Assembly (NCBI GenBank): GCA_014896485.1
Contig: JADBKH010000020.1
Span: forward strand, 19,841-83,840
Length of the DNA stretch: 64,000 bases
Direction: 5' to 3'
Source: Bacillota bacterium
Lineage (GTDB): Bacteria; Bacillota; Bacilli; Bu12
Shown: positions 1-9,039 of the stretch, in pieces
Layout: every line of letters starts with the position of its first letter
Numbering within the stretch: the stretch's first letter is position 1
Program-made: the position numbers and the translations under genes
The notes under the pieces: model-generated
Databases searched by the model: none
What the model saw: the letters and a program-made list of their open reading frames with translations, nothing else
Told to the model about the DNA's origin: nothing

Positions 1-2
1 GT

Positions 3-617
3 ATTGTCCATCCCAAGGATGGACAAACCATTGCAGCTTCCGTCTTGCCTGCCGAATTGGTCCGTGCTTTATGGGAGTACGCCCTGGGATACGATGTCAC
101 CCTCTTTTTTGCTGGCCAAGGGACGCTTTTTGGCGGACCGCGTAAGGAGGAGCTCGCCCTTTGGACAGGTTTGCCTTATCTCGCAACCGATCCGCATGCG
201 TTTCCCCCTGCAGACAAGGCGGTGCTCTATGGGGATCCACAAGCCCAGCAAGAGGTGATTCATTGGCTGCAAAGACAGCTTCCAGGCGCAACAGCCGTGA
301 AGAACGGCTCCGGACACGAACTTTTGGCGCCCAGTGCCAGCAAAGGCAGTGGCGTGCTTCAACTTGCTGCCATGAGTGGGATCTCCCTCTCGGAGACCGT
401 CGTCGTAGGGGACGAGCTCAACGACCTCTCCATGTTGCGGGTTGCCGGCGTTGCAGCGGCCGTTGGCAATGCCCTCCCTGAAGTGCGGCAATTGGCAACC
501 CTGCTGCTACCTCCCAATACGCAGGCTCCTCTCGCACGCCTTGCCGAGCAGTTGCGATCACATCTGCTGCAGCCGGTAGAGCATCCCGTACCCCAGCTTG
601 TCTCGACACAAAGTTAA
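3..617 (+). CDS. Cof-type HAD-superfamily hydrolase, 5'-truncated by window edge
   Basis: Open frame runs in from the window start (IVHPKDGQTIAASVLP...); C-terminal HAD motif VVVGDELNDLSMLRVAGVAAAVGNA. Confidence 0.8.
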   Translation: MVHPKDGQTIAASVLPAELVRALWEYALGYDVTLFFAGQGTLFGGPRKEELALWTGLPYLATDPHAFPPADKAVLYGDPQAQQEVIHWLQRQLPGATAVKNGSGHELLAPSASKGSGVLQLAAMSGISLSETVVVGDELNDLSMLRVAGVAAAVGNALPEVRQLATLLLPPNTQAPLARLAEQLRSHLLQPVEHPVPQLVSTQS

Positions 618-682
618 CCTGGCCTGACCGCATATTTGGACGACCCGCTCGTATAGATAGGAGGACAAAGAGCGGGAGGACG

Positions 683-1705
683 GTGTATGCGGTGAAAAGA
701 CGCGTCCTATGGGTAGGCGGCGTGATGACTGGATTGGTCCTTTTTCTTGGCGGGTGCGGTATGGGAACACCCGGAAACACCTCGATCGATGAACCCCCTA
801 CACAACAGAAACATCTGCCCCAACAATCTCCGTCCGGCAGCATTTCAGCGACTATCTATGCACGTTCCCCTGACGGACTTTTAATCCCTGTGGGTGTTAC
901 GCTTCCTCCAAATACCCAAGGTGTGGCCAAGAGTGCCCTTGAAGCGATGGTAGATGGCGCGGCGCCAGATCTCTACGCTCAAACCGGGTTTTCGGCGGTT
1001 TTGCCGAAAGGGACCAAGATAAATGGGCTCAATATCAGCAATGGTGTGGCCACAGTCGATTTTTCCAAGCAATTCAATACGGCGTCCAATGCGGCGGAAG
1101 AGCAACAACGCCTGACAGCTGTCGTGTATACGTTGACCCAATTTCCTACGGTGCAGCAAGTTCGCTTACAGATAGAGGGGCAAGCACTTAGCGCATTGGC
1201 CAAAGGGACGACCATCGATACGCCGTTGAGTCGGCAGACGCTCGGCATCAATGAGCAGATCACTCCAGAAGCGCAACCAGGGAACAGCATGATGGTTACA
1301 GACTATTTTCTCTACCAGGGTGCTCAGCAAACACAACCTTTTTTGGTGCCCGTAAGCCGTATCATCCCGACAGCGCAGGACCCGGTGGCTGCCGTTGTCA
1401 AAGAGTTGATCCGTGGGCCGATGGATCCACGTCTGCAACCGGTGATCCGTGCAGATGCAAAAGTGCTCCAAGCAAAGCTCAATGGCCAGACAGCAACCGT
1501 CGATCTGGACCAGTCGGCGCTCCAAGGGCTTGATCAGCAGCAACGCAACCAGTTGGCACAGGCACTTGTGTTGAGTCTCACCGAGCTTTCCCAGGTACAG
1601 CAGGTGACGGTCTCCCAAAACGGGGATACTGCAGCGTTTTCCCAGCAGAGCATGGCGCAGCCAATGATGCGCCCGCACTTGATCAATCCACCGATTCCAG
1701 CGTGA
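683..1705 (+). CDS. gerM: GerMN-domain sporulation/germination lipoprotein
   Basis: Lipobox LGGCG; two GerMN-like repeats (ARSPDGLLIPV..., YFLYQGAQQTQPFLVPVSR); located directly before rdgB. Confidence 0.8.
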   Translation: MYAVKRRVLWVGGVMTGLVLFLGGCGMGTPGNTSIDEPPTQQKHLPQQSPSGSISATIYARSPDGLLIPVGVTLPPNTQGVAKSALEAMVDGAAPDLYAQTGFSAVLPKGTKINGLNISNGVATVDFSKQFNTASNAAEEQQRLTAVVYTLTQFPTVQQVRLQIEGQALSALAKGTTIDTPLSRQTLGINEQITPEAQPGNSMMVTDYFLYQGAQQTQPFLVPVSRIIPTAQDPVAAVVKELIRGPMDPRLQPVIRADAKVLQAKLNGQTATVDLDQSALQGLDQQQRNQLAQALVLSLTELSQVQQVTVSQNGDTAAFSQQSMAQPMMRPHLINPPIPA

Positions 1706-1714
1706 AGACCATGG

Positions 1715-2353
1715 GTGTATCATGAAGAAGTTATGCAAGGGCAGACAAATCGAAGCTTGATCCTAGCTACCCACAATCCTGGAAAAATTCGAGAATATTA
1801 CGATGCCTTGACGCCGCTGGGATATCGGTTGAAGACAGCAGAGGAAGTCGGCGTTTGTCTGCCAGAGGAGACGGGGCAGACCTTTTTGGAAAATGCACGT
1901 ATCAAGGCTCGGGCCGTCGCACAGCAGACAGGCTTGCTTGCCTTGGGAGATGATTCGGGACTGGCAGTGGATGCTTTGGACGGGGCCCCAGGAGTCTTCT
2001 CTGCACGCTATGCCGGGCCAACTGCTACCGCCGAGGAAAACAATGAAAAACTGATAGCAGCATTGCAAGGCGTACCTTGGGAGCAGCGGACAGCGACGTT
2101 CATTTGCACCTTGTCGTTGTGGGATTCTCAAGGAGAAGTGACCTGGGTGGAGGGTCGCTGTCGTGGATATGTGCTAAAACGGCCGCGGGGTAAGAATGGC
2201 TTTGCCTATGACCCCTATTTTTGGGTGCCACAGCTGCAGAAAAGCTATGCCGAATTGAACACGGAGGAGAAAAACCGTATCAGCCATCGCGGGTTGGCGT
2301 TACGCCACCTGTATCAGCGCTTGGCGGAGATGGAGGGAAGGTATTCCCTTTAG
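1715..2353 (+). CDS. rdgB: XTP/dITP diphosphatase (RdgB/HAM1 family)
   Basis: LILATHNPGKIREY, LALGDDSGLAVDALDGAPGVFSARYAG, SHRGLALRHL family motifs. Confidence 0.92.
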   Translation: MYHEEVMQGQTNRSLILATHNPGKIREYYDALTPLGYRLKTAEEVGVCLPEETGQTFLENARIKARAVAQQTGLLALGDDSGLAVDALDGAPGVFSARYAGPTATAEENNEKLIAALQGVPWEQRTATFICTLSLWDSQGEVTWVEGRCRGYVLKRPRGKNGFAYDPYFWVPQLQKSYAELNTEEKNRISHRGLALRHLYQRLAEMEGRYSL

Positions 2354-2382
2354 CCCCGCTCTTCCACCACCCATTGAGGAAT

Positions 2383-2410
2383 GTTTTGTAGGCAGGTTCT
2401 GGGCAATACT
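2383..2410 (+). promoter_or_regulatory. Candidate sigma-F-like promoter upstream of lonB
   Basis: GTTTT - 14 nt - GGCAATACT; the -10 fits GGnnAnAnT. The -35 is weak. Confidence 0.35.
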
Positions 2411-2424
2411 GGAAGTATTAGCGC

Positions 2425-4131
2425 ATGATGAAGGTGGTTGCCCTGAACCTGCTTTTGATCCTCTCGTTTGTACAATCGATCCAGATGGGTGTCGTGGCGA
2501 TCTATTTCATCCAGACCATGCGGGCGCAACAAGGAAACCGAAACGCGATTGACCAACTTTCAAAACAGCAGCAAGAGGAGCTGCGGCGTCTACGGGCCAA
2601 TCGCCTGACACCGCCGCTGGCAAGGAAAACCCGCCCCACGTCGATGGGAGAGATTGTCGGCCAAAAAGAGGGCTTGGCAGCATTGCGTGCTGCTTTATGT
2701 GGCCCCAATCCACAGCATGTGATCCTTTACGGACCCCCGGGTGTCGGCAAGACTGCAGCAGCGAGGCTTGTCTTGGAGGAAGCCAAGCGGAATGTTCATA
2801 GCCCTTTTTGTGCCGATGCCCCTTTTGTGGAAGTGGATGCCACCACGGTGCGCTTTGACGAACGTGGCATTGCCGACCCATTGATCGGTTCAGTCCACGA
2901 TCCCATCTATCAGGGGGCCGGGGCAATGGGGATCGCCGGTATTCCCCAGCCCAAACCCGGAGCGGTCACGCGTGCCAATGGGGGCGTGCTGTTTATTGAC
3001 GAAATTGGCGAGCTCCATCCATATCAGTTGAACAAGTTGCTCAAAGTACTCGAAGACGGGAAGGTCCTGCTCGAAAGTGCGTATTATACGCCGGGTGATC
3101 CGAATATACCCAAGTACATTCACGATATCTTCCAAAATGGTTTGCCTGCCGATTTTCGATTGGTTGGTGCCACGACCCGTAGTCCGAAGGAGCTTCCAGA
3201 AGCAATTCGTTCACGGTGCGTCGAAATCTTTTTTCGCCCGCTTACCGAAAAAGAGATCACCCTTATTGCTCAACGTGCCATCGAAAAGGTGGGCGTGTTG
3301 GCCGGGCCCGGTGTGGCGGAAACAATTGCAGATTATGCCAACAATGGGCGGGATGCAGTCAGCATGGTGCAGCTAGCCGCTGGATTGGCCATTGAGCAGG
3401 GGCGACGGAATATCGAACCGAAAGAGATTCACTGGGTCGCTCAACATAGCCAGCTTGCCAAGCGTCTGCGCCCTCATCTGGCCTCAAATCCCCAGGTAGG
3501 ACGTGTCAACGGTTTGGCTGTCGCTGGTCCCAATATCGGCGTCCTGCTGGAGATCGAGGCCGCGGTGTTGCCGGCACGTACGCCTGGGAAGGGAAGCATT
3601 ACTGTAACAGGCATCGTCGAAGAAGAGCAACTTTCTGGCAGGGGCGGCGAAGCTTTGCGGCGTAAATCGATGGCCAAAGCCTCGGTGGAGACGGCAACGA
3701 GTCTGTTGCGACGGCTGCTGCGGATCGATCCGTCCAACTTCGATATCCATGTCAATTTTCCAGGAGGTATGCCTGTCGATGGTCCCTCGGCAGGGGCTGC
3801 ACTCTGCGTAGCCATCGCTTCTGCACTGCTACAGCGTCCGGTCGAACCGTGGGTGGCGGTGACCGGAGAGATTTCTCTGCTGGGAGAGATCAAGCCGGTG
3901 GGGGGTGTTGCGGCTAAAGCTGCTGCTGCTGCGGAGGCAGGGGTCAAGCTGATCTTACTGCCTGCAGCAAACGCCGCAGAAGTGGAAGCGCAAGAAGGGG
4001 TAGCGATCCGTTCGGTTGAGACAGTCGAAGAAGTGCTGCACGCGGCACTTCTCCCACAGCCAGCAGGAGAAGAAGCCCATCACCTTGCTCCTTCCCTGCC
4101 CGGTGCTTTACTATCCGAGCAGACCGGTTGA
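2425..4131 (+). CDS. lonB: ATP-dependent protease LonB
   Basis: N-terminal TM segment, Walker A GPPGVGKT, Walker B GGVLFIDEIGEL, Lon catalytic PVDGPSAGAALCVA. Confidence 0.93.
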   Translation: MMKVVALNLLLILSFVQSIQMGVVAIYFIQTMRAQQGNRNAIDQLSKQQQEELRRLRANRLTPPLARKTRPTSMGEIVGQKEGLAALRAALCGPNPQHVILYGPPGVGKTAAARLVLEEAKRNVHSPFCADAPFVEVDATTVRFDERGIADPLIGSVHDPIYQGAGAMGIAGIPQPKPGAVTRANGGVLFIDEIGELHPYQLNKLLKVLEDGKVLLESAYYTPGDPNIPKYIHDIFQNGLPADFRLVGATTRSPKELPEAIRSRCVEIFFRPLTEKEITLIAQRAIEKVGVLAGPGVAETIADYANNGRDAVSMVQLAAGLAIEQGRRNIEPKEIHWVAQHSQLAKRLRPHLASNPQVGRVNGLAVAGPNIGVLLEIEAAVLPARTPGKGSITVTGIVEEEQLSGRGGEALRRKSMAKASVETATSLLRRLLRIDPSNFDIHVNFPGGMPVDGPSAGAALCVAIASALLQRPVEPWVAVTGEISLLGEIKPVGGVAAKAAAAAEAGVKLILLPAANAAEVEAQEGVAIRSVETVEEVLHAALLPQPAGEEAHHLAPSLPGALLSEQTG

Positions 4132-4160
4132 CCTGAGTTTAACAGGGCGGGGGAAGATGT

Positions 4161-4892
4161 GTGGCTGTGATACGCGTGAGCAGTATGCAATGGGCAGGTG
4201 GTGCGACAAGTCGAAGCCGTTGGCCAGTGCTGCAGGGCCCGGAGATCGCCCTTTGCGGTCGCTCCAACGTAGGAAAATCGACGCTGATCAACCGCATGGC
4301 CGGCCAACACAACTTGGCGCACACTTCAAAGACCCCGGGGCGTACCCAACAGCTCAATTTTTATCAATGTTGGCTCAAGCCGCTTCTAGAATCGATAGAT
4401 ATGCATAGCTTTGCAACGATGCAGCGTACGCCCGACAGCCCGCTGCGTTATGGTGCCGTGCTGACTGACTTGCCAGGATATGGTTACGCCAAGGTGCCGG
4501 AAGCGCTTCTCCAGCAATTTCGGCAATTCATCACAAGCTACCTGAGAGGCCGCGATCGGCTTTCTGCTGCGCTGCTGGTCATTGATGCCCGGCGCATTAC
4601 AGAGCAGGATGAGCAGATGGCTGCTTTTTGCCATGCCCAGAACATCCGCTTCGGCGTCGTGCTCACCAAGGCAGACCAGGTTCCTCGCTCCAGACAACAT
4701 CCCTCTCTCCAGGAGGCGGCGCAGCGCCTCAAACCTGATTTTCCGCCGGTGCTCTTCTCTGCATTGCATCCCACTGAGGCCAGTAGGGATGCGCTGCTGG
4801 ATCTGCTCTATGCACTGTGGAGTGGAAACCCACTTCCGCAACGCACAGCTGTCCTCCCACCGCAGGAAGAGAACCCCTTTTCACAGAGGTGA
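4161..4892 (+). CDS. ysxC: Ribosome biogenesis GTPase YsxC/EngB
   Basis: GRSNVGKSTLINRM, TSKTPGRTQQLNFYQ, DLPGYGYAKV, TKAD motifs; follows lonB. Confidence 0.92.
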   Translation: MAVIRVSSMQWAGGATSRSRWPVLQGPEIALCGRSNVGKSTLINRMAGQHNLAHTSKTPGRTQQLNFYQCWLKPLLESIDMHSFATMQRTPDSPLRYGAVLTDLPGYGYAKVPEALLQQFRQFITSYLRGRDRLSAALLVIDARRITEQDEQMAAFCHAQNIRFGVVLTKADQVPRSRQHPSLQEAAQRLKPDFPPVLFSALHPTEASRDALLDLLYALWSGNPLPQRTAVLPPQEENPFSQR

Positions 4893-4903
4893 ACTCCCAA
4901 CGC

Positions 4904-5833
4904 TTATGCTGGCCCGGATAGGTGGTGGTCCCAAAGGGCCTGCGCTTCTCTGGCTGCTTGCTCATCTGCAGCAGTCCACCGGTCGTAGCCGATCACCTGG
5001 TAGAGCTGTTGGCGTGTAGTCATCTCAGGCAATAGCGACGTTTGGCTTCCCTCTTCAAGCAGCGTCTGGTAAGTTTTTGAAACCGCTGTCATCATCATGC
5101 GAAAAGCCGTCATGGGGTAGATGAGCAGGCGGTAGCCCGCTTCACGAAAGAACGAAGCAGGAAGGATCGGGGTTTTCCCAAACTCCGTCATGTTGGCCAA
5201 AAGTGGTACAGGGCACTCCTGTGCGAAGCGGCGAAACTCGTCTTCGTTTTCCAATGCCTCGGTGAAGATGGCATCTGCACCGGCTTGTGCATAGAGATTG
5301 GCACGTTCAATGGCTGCTTGCAGTCCTTCGACTGCACGTGCATCGGTTCGTGCGATGATCAGGAAGTCGGGATCGGTTCGCGCGTCTGTCGCTGCCTTGA
5401 TCTTTTCCAGCATTGCTTGGGAAGAGATCACTTGCTTGCCCTCAAGATGCCCACAACGTTTCGGAAAGACCTGATCTTCGATATGAATGCCGGCCAGTCC
5501 CGCCCGTTCAAAGAGTGGTATGGCTCGGCGGATGTTGACGCTTTCACCAAAACCGGTATCTGCGTCGAGAATGGCAGGAATTTGGACAGCCTGGGTGATA
5601 TACCCAGCGAGCCAAGCCACTTCCCCAAGGGAGAGCAAGCCGATATCCGGTGCCCCCAACATGCCATTGACCAAGCCTGCTCCGGATATGTAGATGGCCT
5701 CAGCGCCCTTTTGTTCGGCCAGCTGTGCACTGATCGCATTGAAAACACCAGGCAGGACCACCATATGATCGGCCATTAGCTTGCGCAGTTGCGTTCCTGC
5801 TCCCATTTTCCCACACTCCTTCGTAGCATCCAC
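4904..5833 (-). CDS. prpB: Isocitrate lyase/PEP mutase superfamily, methylisocitrate lyase-like
   Basis: ILDADTGFGE, IHIEDQVFPKRCGHLEGK, IARTDARAVEGL motifs of PrpB. Confidence 0.8.
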   Translation of the reverse strand: MDATKECGKMGAGTQLRKLMADHMVVLPGVFNAISAQLAEQKGAEAIYISGAGLVNGMLGAPDIGLLSLGEVAWLAGYITQAVQIPAILDADTGFGESVNIRRAIPLFERAGLAGIHIEDQVFPKRCGHLEGKQVISSQAMLEKIKAATDARTDPDFLIIARTDARAVEGLQAAIERANLYAQAGADAIFTEALENEDEFRRFAQECPVPLLANMTEFGKTPILPASFFREAGYRLLIYPMTAFRMMMTAVSKTYQTLLEEGSQTSLLPEMTTRQQLYQVIGYDRWTAADEQAAREAQALWDHHLSGPA

Positions 5834-5946
5834 GCTCTATCGTAGCGGAGCACCGTGGCAGGCTCAAGGAGTGTTAAACCTGGATGGAGTTTGTTTATCT
5901 CGATCATGGAAGCGTGTTAGAATCGCTGTGCGAAAGGAGGAACGGC

Positions 5947-6369
5947 ATGAAACTCCGCGCGCATCATCTGCTGTGCACCCAAGGCTTTGTGGGGATGGGG
6001 TATTCTGACGCATTTACGCGCAATATGGCCGATGTCGTTGCGCGGATGGATGCAGGGGAAGCCATTGAAGTGGTCGATTTGTGTGACGATATCTGTGCCG
6101 CGTGTCCCCATCGCAAGGGTACGGCCTGCGGTGCTTCTGATCATGCCGAAGCAGATATCCAGGCGCTCGATGCGCGAGCTCGTGCACAGCTGGGGTTTGC
6201 CGTCGGCGAAGTTGTCGATGTATCTTTGATTCACCGGAGCCTGCGCCAGCGGCCGGTCGCGCAAAAGTTGCCCGAGATCTGTGTCGGTTGCCAATGGTTG
6301 TCCCATGGTGTCTGTCAACAGGCGCTGCAACGCCTTGAAGGAGGTCTCCCTGTCCATGGTGCCGTTTGA
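5947..6369 (+). CDS. DUF1284 domain protein (putative cysteine-rich metal-binding protein)
   Basis: MKLRAHHLLCTQGFVGMGYSDAFTRNM N-terminus and CxxC/CxxC pattern; preceded by AAGGAGG. Confidence 0.75.
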   Translation: MKLRAHHLLCTQGFVGMGYSDAFTRNMADVVARMDAGEAIEVVDLCDDICAACPHRKGTACGASDHAEADIQALDARARAQLGFAVGEVVDVSLIHRSLRQRPVAQKLPEICVGCQWLSHGVCQQALQRLEGGLPVHGAV

Positions 6370-6994
6370 AGAAGTCTTACCGACGGTCTTTCAGTGCCGT
6401 CTACGGGAGCCGGAAACCGGAACGTTTTCTTATCTGATTCGACGTCCGCAAGGCAACCTATTGGTCGATACTCCTCCCGTTACCGACGCGGTTTTGGCGG
6501 CGATAGATGCAATGGGAGGCGTTGTTGCGCTATTTTTGACCGATGCTTCTCATACCGCCAAAGCATATACGCTCGTCGAAAGGTTTGGGTGTGCGGTGAT
6601 TGCCCACGAGAAAGAGGTGGACGCGACTGGCTTGCCCGAGGTACATGCTTTCTCCGAAGATATCCAGTGGGCGCCGGAAATCCGCTTGCTTGCGCTGCCA
6701 GGACGGACCAAAGGTTCAGCAGGACTCTATTATGAACCCCAGCGAGCCCTTTTTACCGGAGATCTGGTCACCTATGATGGCGAAGCGTTTGTTTTGGGAT
6801 TGATCCCACAAGATGCGAATCGCATGGAAAAACGCGCTTCAATTCTGCGTTTGGTTCAGATTCCCTTTCAGACCATCCTCCGCGCTCATGGCAACGAACA
6901 GGCTCCTGCTATCATCTACAACGCCTATCCGGACTTTGCCGCTTTTGTGGAAGAGACCAAGCAGCGCGCGTTGATGCCAGATGACGGTGCCTGA
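6356..6994 (+). CDS. MBL-fold metallo-hydrolase-like protein
   Basis: Fold pattern FSYLIRRPQGNLLVDTPP..., LLALPGRTKGSAGLYYEPQRALFTGDL; ATG at 6356 overlaps the DUF1284 stop; the HxHxDH metal motif is not intact. Confidence 0.6.
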   Translation: MVPFEEVLPTVFQCRLREPETGTFSYLIRRPQGNLLVDTPPVTDAVLAAIDAMGGVVALFLTDASHTAKAYTLVERFGCAVIAHEKEVDATGLPEVHAFSEDIQWAPEIRLLALPGRTKGSAGLYYEPQRALFTGDLVTYDGEAFVLGLIPQDANRMEKRASILRLVQIPFQTILRAHGNEQAPAIIYNAYPDFAAFVEETKQRALMPDDGA

Positions 6995-7001
6995 TTTGCG
7001 T

Positions 7002-7670
7002 CTATTTTCCCACCGTTCGAATACCATGCTCATGACCGATGATGGCCATCGAGGCGATTTCACAAAACAGCCCCGTTTCGACGACACCGGGCAGTAATTT
7101 CAGCTTTTCGTGAAGTTTCTGCGGAGCATCGATGGGTCCAAAGTCGCAGTCAAGCATGTAATTACCATTGTCCGTTTGAAACGGTGTGCTGGCAATCTGA
7201 CGCAAGGTGCAAGTGGCACCTATTTGGCAGATGCGCTCGGCCGTTGTCTGCCAGGCAAACGGGACAATCTCGACGGGGAGGTGAAAGCTGCCGAGAACCG
7301 GCACACATTTGCTTTCGTCGGCGACGATCACCACACGTTCGCTGGCCAAAGCAACCAGTTTTTCCCGCAGCAGTGCGCCGCCGCCCCCCTTGATCAAACA
7401 AAGCCCCGGGTCGATCTCATCGGCACCGTCGATATCCAGATCCAGTCGGCGTGTTGCAGAAAAATCGGTCAGCGGAATGCCCAGCTGGTGTGCGAGACGC
7501 TCGGTTTGAAGTGAAGTCGGAATGCCGATCACATGCAGCCCTGCGGCAATCCGCCGGCTCAAGGCCAACAGGGTGTAGCGCACGGTCGAACCCGTACCCA
7601 GCCCGATTCGCATGCCATCCTCCACCAGTGCTGCAGCGGCTTCACCTGCGTGTGCCTTTGCCTCTTCCAC
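7002..7670 (-). CDS. rpiA: Ribose-5-phosphate isomerase A
   Basis: GLGTGSTV, DIDGADEIDPGLCLIKGGGGALLREK, VIVADESK motifs. Confidence 0.93.
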   Translation of the reverse strand: MEEAKAHAGEAAAALVEDGMRIGLGTGSTVRYTLLALSRRIAAGLHVIGIPTSLQTERLAHQLGIPLTDFSATRRLDLDIDGADEIDPGLCLIKGGGGALLREKLVALASERVVIVADESKCVPVLGSFHLPVEIVPFAWQTTAERICQIGATCTLRQIASTPFQTDNGNYMLDCDFGPIDAPQKLHEKLKLLPGVVETGLFCEIASMAIIGHEHGIRTVGK

Positions 7671-7768
7671 GAAGCAATCCCTTCCCTTCTGATCTCCTGC
7701 TGTCGGGCGGGTTCATTGTACCATGGGGAAAAGTGCAGTACAGGGGTCGAACTTTTCAAAAATATAAC

Positions 7769-7782
7769 TTGATTACAATCAA
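7769..7782. promoter_or_regulatory. Candidate operator palindrome upstream of the acyl-CoA operon
   Basis: TTGATT-AC-AATCAA perfect inverted repeat 42 bp before the ATG at 7824. Confidence 0.3.
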
Positions 7783-7823
7783 AATTGGAAGTACACTCCA
7801 GAAAAGATAGGAGATGGCGTTGC

Positions 7824-8993
7824 ATGCAGTTTTCCTTGACTCCCCAGCAGGAAGCCTGGCGCGAAGAGGTTGAAGCCTTTTTGCGTGAGAACATGACCGA
7901 AGAACTACGCCAAGAACTCTGGGAATCTGGAGGTATTCGACGGGGACCCCATGAGAAGGCTTTCCGCAAGAAAGTGGCCGAGCGCGGATGGAATGGCCTG
8001 AATTGGCCCAGGGCTTACGGCGGATTGGAAAAGAGCGCCATTGAACAGCTCATCCTTATCGATGCTTTCGAGCGTGCGGGTGCCCCCATGTTGGATCTGA
8101 CCGTCACCTCCCTGGGGCCAACCATTATCCGGTTTGGAACAGAAGAGAACAAACGGAAGTGGTTGCCGCCGATCATCCGGGGAGAGGTTGATTTTACCTT
8201 GGGCTATTCCGAACCGAATGCCGGGACGGATTTGGCCAATTTGCAGACACGGGCGGTGCTTGAGGGAGAAGAATGGGTGATCAACGGCCAAAAAATCTGG
8301 AACAGTGAAGCCCACTTGACCACCCACGAATGGTTGGCCGTACGAACAGACCCCGATGCTCCGCCACATCGTGGCATTTCGGTGATCATTGTGCCGATCA
8401 ATGCCCCTGGTGTGACGGTCAATCCGCTGTGGACATGGGGAGATGTACGCACCAATTTGACGTTTTTTGAAAACGTGCGTGTTCCCAAAGAAAACCTGAT
8501 CGGCGAAGCTAACCAGGGCTGGTACTACATCATGGCTGCCCTCGATTTCGAACGTGTGGCTTTGGGGAGCACAGGCTCTTTGCGCCGACTGCTGGATGAT
8601 CTCACTGCATTCTGCAAAGAGACTGTGCTGGATGGAGCGGTACTGGCTCAGCGTCCAGAGGTACAGCTGAAGCTGGCTGAATTGGAGATGGATCTTGAAA
8701 TTGGCAGCCTGTTCGGCCTGCGGACGGCTTCTCTCATTGACGCTGGAAAGGTGCCCAATGCAGAAGCGTCGATGCAGAAGGTCTTTACGACCGAACTTCG
8801 TACGAAATTGGCCGATTGGGGGATGCAAATCCTCGATATGTATGGCCAACTCAACAAGCGTGACCGTTGGGCTCCGTTGCGAGGGCGGGTGGAAGAGACC
8901 TATCGCCAAGCGCCTTTTCTGCGCTTTGGTGGTGGTACCAACGAGATTCAACGCAACATCATCGCACAACGCGGCTTCGGACTGCCACGATAA
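7824..8993 (+). CDS. Acyl-CoA dehydrogenase
   Basis: LGYSEPNAGTDLANLQTRA, VINGQKIWNS, RFGGGTNEIQRNIIAQRGFGLPR; start at MQFSLTPQQ. Confidence 0.92.
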   Translation: MQFSLTPQQEAWREEVEAFLRENMTEELRQELWESGGIRRGPHEKAFRKKVAERGWNGLNWPRAYGGLEKSAIEQLILIDAFERAGAPMLDLTVTSLGPTIIRFGTEENKRKWLPPIIRGEVDFTLGYSEPNAGTDLANLQTRAVLEGEEWVINGQKIWNSEAHLTTHEWLAVRTDPDAPPHRGISVIIVPINAPGVTVNPLWTWGDVRTNLTFFENVRVPKENLIGEANQGWYYIMAALDFERVALGSTGSLRRLLDDLTAFCKETVLDGAVLAQRPEVQLKLAELEMDLEIGSLFGLRTASLIDAGKVPNAEASMQKVFTTELRTKLADWGMQILDMYGQLNKRDRWAPLRGRVEETYRQAPFLRFGGGTNEIQRNIIAQRGFGLPR

Positions 8994-9039
8994 AAGGCGA
9001 TTCGCTACCGTCATACCCGGATGAATACGCCATGAGGAG

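Noticed and set aside
4904-5833. Complete methylcitrate cycle at prpB
   Set aside because: No prpC or prpD homologue is adjacent; only the lyase is seen, so no pathway claim is made.
6356-6994. Call as a true metallo-beta-lactamase
   Set aside because: The MBL-like fold pattern is present but the HxHxDH metal motif is replaced (LTDASHTAKAY), so only MBL-fold-like is claimed.
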